DNA from: Shimia sp965227725
GTDB lineage: Bacteria; Pseudomonadota; Alphaproteobacteria; Rhodobacterales; Rhodobacteraceae
Length of the DNA stretch: 64,000 bases
Reading direction: 5' to 3'
Assembly (NCBI RefSeq): GCF_965227725.1
Contig: NZ_CBDDGH010000001.1
Coordinates: 992,001-1,056,000 of the forward strand
Positions 61,401 through 64,000 of the stretch are shown here, piece after piece. Positions within the stretch are counted from its first letter, which is position 1; the number at the start of each line of letters is the position of its first letter. The notes beneath the pieces were generated by a model. That model made no database searches, was not told where the DNA came from, and saw only the letters and a program-made list of their open reading frames with translations. The translations under genes and the position numbers were made by a program.

Positions 61401-62464
61401 ACTAGTTCCTCAATCAACTCAGAATATTGATCCGAAATACTCTCGATACCAAACCTTTGGCGTAGCTCTTTTTGCGCAAACTCAAAGTCAAACGCGCTAC
61501 TTTTCGACAACATGGCATCTACATAGGCACCAATGTTATCTCGACTGTTAACCAAGACACCAATCTTTGATGAAGTTACGATTTCATTCGGGCCGAAGGG
61601 AACATCTGCAACAATCGGAATACACCCTCTATGGGCAGCTTCGACTATGACGTTTCCGAAACCTTCAAACTTTGAAGTTAGGACTAAAAAATCATGGTTC
61701 TCATAGAGCGTCTCAATATCCTTCTGAAAACCGACTAACTTGACCGCATCGCCCATTTTGTTTGCCTGAACAAACTCCAAAATCTCAGATTTTAGAGGGC
61801 CCTCCCCTGCGATCGTCAACGAAAATCTACTATCTTTCTTCAGAATTTCCCTAACCACCTTAAGAGCTAGGAGAGGATCCTTTTGATCAACCAATCGACC
61901 AACAAACAGAATTTTATGGCCTGCCTTGACCCCGCGATCCCGCGACCTACTTCGTGCATCTAGAATTGGATTATAGATGTATCGTACACGCCGTACTCCA
62001 TTGGTGGTAAGGTCATCACATACACCTTTCGACACACCAATTGTGAGCGTGCCTAAGTTCTTCGTAAGCGCCCATAAGGCTTTCGTAATGAAAGCCTTGG
62101 CTTTCGAAGCCGCCGCCATTTCATCAAACACTTTGTTGTGTTCAACCTTGATTAGCTTGAAGCCACGAAAGCTAAATAGCCAGCCGAGGCTTGCGAAAAT
62201 GTTCTCATGAACCAAGTTAGAAATCAGAACATCAAATTTGTGTTCTTTGTGAAGTTTAGGCAGCTCTGTCACGATTGATCGTATCGACGGCTGGCCTAAC
62301 TCTATGACTTCGATTGAGGAGCCTACTAAATTTTTGTAGACGCCGTCATTCTGGGCGACAAAAATCTTGACAGCATATCGCTTAGAAAGAGCGTTCGCCA
62401 GATTTACAACAACCTTTTCCGCTCCACCTCCGTAAAAACTCTTTATAAAAAAAGCTACGATCAT
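61397..62464 (-). CDS. Glycosyltransferase, GT4 type
   Basis: The 355-residue GT-B glycosyltransferase begins MIVAFFIKSFYGGGAEKVVV with the glycine-rich NLANAL acceptor loop, has HKILFVGRLVDQKDPLLALK (about 187-206) and the donor site DFLVLTSKFEGFGNVIVEAA (about 258-277) with the two glutamates, then GPNEIV. It is first of the tightly overlapping set of six or more exopolysaccharide genes; its promoter should lie in the 174 bases before the Wzc-like stop at 62639 or further upstream. Confidence 0.92.
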   Translation of the reverse strand: MIVAFFIKSFYGGGAEKVVVNLANALSKRYAVKIFVAQNDGVYKNLVGSSIEVIELGQPSIRSIVTELPKLHKEHKFDVLISNLVHENIFASLGWLFSFRGFKLIKVEHNKVFDEMAAASKAKAFITKALWALTKNLGTLTIGVSKGVCDDLTTNGVRRVRYIYNPILDARSRSRDRGVKAGHKILFVGRLVDQKDPLLALKVVREILKKDSRFSLTIAGEGPLKSEILEFVQANKMGDAVKLVGFQKDIETLYENHDFLVLTSKFEGFGNVIVEAAHRGCIPIVADVPFGPNEIVTSSKIGVLVNSRDNIGAYVDAMLSKSSAFDFEFAQKELRQRFGIESISDQYSELIEELV

Positions 62465-62638
62465 ATTTCCACCAACTCTTTAGCAATGCCTGACAGTTCA
62501 GAGCAGGCACGTGCATTCCTTAAGTTTACGCCCCCTGAAACGGCATTGAGCTGTTTCGGCTGCTAACAAAAACTCTGAAAAGGGCTCATAGCGTGGTGCA
62601 CCGGTTCCCAAAGCCGTTTGTCATCCGGCAAGCAGCAC

Positions 62639-64000
62639 TCAAACCACAATCACGGTAGGCACTGAGACCTCAGACCTTTGCAACACGGACTTAACTACCT
62701 GGACTGCTCCGCGTGTCGACCTTACGCACTCGGCAACCACAACCACTTCGTCGGCCAGCTGTGCAACAACACGTGACACAGATGGATTTTTCTCGGTGGG
62801 CGGAAGAACCACTACAACACGCTCATATAGATCCTTGAGTTCCCCAAAACGTTTAAACACATCTGATCGCACCAAGAAGCCACTCACACTAGAGGGCCTC
62901 AAGACATCAACGTTCTCCTCTAGAACGGCAAGAGAATAGTCTCCTTGCTGAGATACTGATGACGACTTCTTTTGTTTCAAATCCTTTTCAGACAAATTCA
63001 GTATCGCAGTTTTCCGCCCGGCCTCAGCGCAGCCACCGGCAATTCCCGCTGCAAGGGTTGTTCCAACACCCGTGCTGCTGGTTGGCATAACCGCTGCAAC
63101 CTTCCAGTCATCGCCAATCGCGGAGATCAATCTGCTAGGTGCTAACGCACGAATTTTATCAACAGATATAACGGTTGGGTTTATCGCGCTGTTGGAATCC
63201 AAGCGAATAGATTCAAAGACACGAATCATTGAACCTTTCGAGTAGATCACTTCCCGGCGTATGACACAGAACAGAACTGCGATCACTCCCATTATCAAGC
63301 CGATAACCAAGCCAAGAACAATCAATAGCGGTTTTTTCGGCGAGATAGGATTTGAGGGTGCGATCGCTGTTTCAATAATCCGACCGCTCGCTCGCTCGTA
63401 TCCAGACAACAATGTCTGCGATTGAAACTGTGTGATAAGGGATTCGTAGATGGCTTGACGCACTTCGACTTCTCGTTCCAAGGCTGCAAGTTCTAACGCC
63501 TCAGCACCCGAAACACGTGCCTGTTTTTCAAGTACATCCAAACTAGATATCAACGCTGCTTGCTGCGCACGCAAACTGGAACTAGCCCGTTCAACTTCAC
63601 TCTTTGTCGGGCTTTCCCACTCGCTCGGCTTGCCCGACAACTTGAGAACCCGTCGAAATGGCAAACTCATCGCCACAGGAAAGTCTTGCACAAATTGCGT
63701 ACCATCAAATGAACTATCATTGATGCTTTCGAGAGCTTGAAGACTATCACTGATAAGTGAAATATCGCGCCGTACTTGGGTAAGCTGAGCTGAAGCCTTC
63801 CCCAGTTCTTCATCAGATAGTAAGCTGTTTTCTATCGCAAAATCACGCATCGCCGAGTTTGCAGAGTCCAAGTTTTCACGCACTTGCAACAGCTCATCCG
63901 CAAAGTAATTCAAACTGTCGCGTACTTCACCACGTTCTCTCAAAAAGATATCATTAAGCGCTCTTTCAACGATAACATTGGCTACATGTGCAGCTCGATC
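62639..64000 (-). CDS. Wzz/Wzc-like chain-length protein with degenerate ATPase domain, 5' end outside window
   Basis: The frame stays open to the window's right edge (residues DRAAHVANVIVERALNDIFL before the first in-window TTG at 63943), so the N-terminus is missing; about 453 residues are visible. A long coiled-coil periplasmic region is followed by the Wzz/GumC signature IAPSNPISPKKPLLIVLGLV and a membrane helix (63245-63360). A cytoplasmic domain placed like a BY-kinase follows. Its P-loop reads PTSSTGVGTTLAAG, with Thr where the Walker A Lys should be. The second Asp-bearing strand reads VVVVLPPTEKN without Asp, and no Tyr-rich tail is present. It should regulate polymer length and export without kinase activity. 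Confidence 0.87.
   Translation of the reverse strand, partial: DRAAHVANVIVERALNDIFLRERGEVRDSLNYFADELLQVRENLDSANSAMRDFAIENSLLSDEELGKASAQLTQVRRDISLISDSLQALESINDSSFDGTQFVQDFPVAMSLPFRRVLKLSGKPSEWESPTKSEVERASSSLRAQQAALISSLDVLEKQARVSGAEALELAALEREVEVRQAIYESLITQFQSQTLLSGYERASGRIIETAIAPSNPISPKKPLLIVLGLVIGLIMGVIAVLFCVIRREVIYSKGSMIRVFESIRLDSNSAINPTVISVDKIRALAPSRLISAIGDDWKVAAVMPTSSTGVGTTLAAGIAGGCAEAGRKTAILNLSEKDLKQKKSSSVSQQGDYSLAVLEENVDVLRPSSVSGFLVRSDVFKRFGELKDLYERVVVVLPPTEKNPSVSRVVAQLADEVVVVAECVRSTRGAVQVVKSVLQRSEVSVPTVIVV

Noticed and set aside
1..64000. tRNA or rRNA genes, CRISPR arrays, toxin-antitoxin pairs, restriction systems, prophage genes
   Set aside because: I looked for them across both strands and saw none. 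The EVE gene is a lone housekeeping-type copy, not part of a restriction system.

Overview
The window reads as chromosomal DNA of a marine Roseobacter-type alphaproteobacterium (Rhodobacteraceae). The support is the gene content and order: hemY-Mic60-hemD facing tsaD-gpsA, aglEFGAK with its LacI regulator, the long ahcY form, DUF2853 and EVE proteins. Most of the first 38 kb and the 42-50 kb block are GC-rich. About 39.8-41.9 kb and everything from about 51 kb onward are visibly richer in A and T.

Layout. 0-3.3 kb: the 3' end of an Hpt phosphotransfer gene, ilvA, and two uncharacterised genes. 3.4-17.6 kb: an amino-sugar utilisation cluster. A cytoplasmic GH20 hexosaminidase and a GntR/UTRA repressor face a long, overlapping operon: ABC importer, Gfo/Idh oxidoreductase, two SIS-domain proteins (NagB-II-like and AgaS-like), ROK kinase, GatZ/KbaZ-like protein, NagA and CutC. 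17.5-26.8 kb: a glucoside locus. GH1 beta-glucosidase and LacI regulator face aglE-F-G-A-K, with two near-identical LacI-type palindromes between them. 27.1-30.5 kb: a PhnD-like periplasmic binding protein one base from a hybrid histidine kinase. 30.5-38.8 kb: a DadA-like oxidase, hemY/Mic60/hemD, tsaD, gpsA and small proteins. 39.0-39.8 kb: a decayed IS6-type element inserted after the N-terminus of an IS630-type transposase. 39.9-50.3 kb: a WecA-like initiating transferase, a gap with a possible small RNA, DUF2853, a second Gfo/Idh protein, the rfbA-D and ugd nucleotide-sugar genes, and ahcY. 50.4-54.1 kb: IS6, IS630 and IS3 wreckage around a Wza-type export gene. 54.2-64 kb: an AT-rich exopolysaccharide operon on the minus strand, ending in a Wzz/Wzc-like protein cut by the window edge.

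How the parts work together. The amino-sugar cluster can be read as import, hydrolysis, 6-phosphorylation, deacetylation, then deamination of GlcN-6-P (NagB-II) and GalN-6-P (AgaS). The lone GatZ-like protein could convert tagatose-6-P to fructose-6-P, since no aldolase or tagatose-6-P kinase gene is present. The WecA-like enzyme, rfbA-D and ugd would supply carrier-linked sugar, dTDP-rhamnose and UDP-glucuronate to the exopolysaccharide glycosyltransferases. That polymer is probably pyruvylated and acylated. Its Wzc-like partner has a degenerate ATPase domain.

The observations I would follow first are: the amino-sugar pathway logic (GatZ without aldolase, CutC and Gfo/Idh in the operon); the binding-protein/hybrid-kinase pair whose first receiver has Glu in place of the phospho-Asp; the IS630 transposase split between two directly repeated IS6 ends about 11 kb apart; and the degenerate Wzc ATPase domain.
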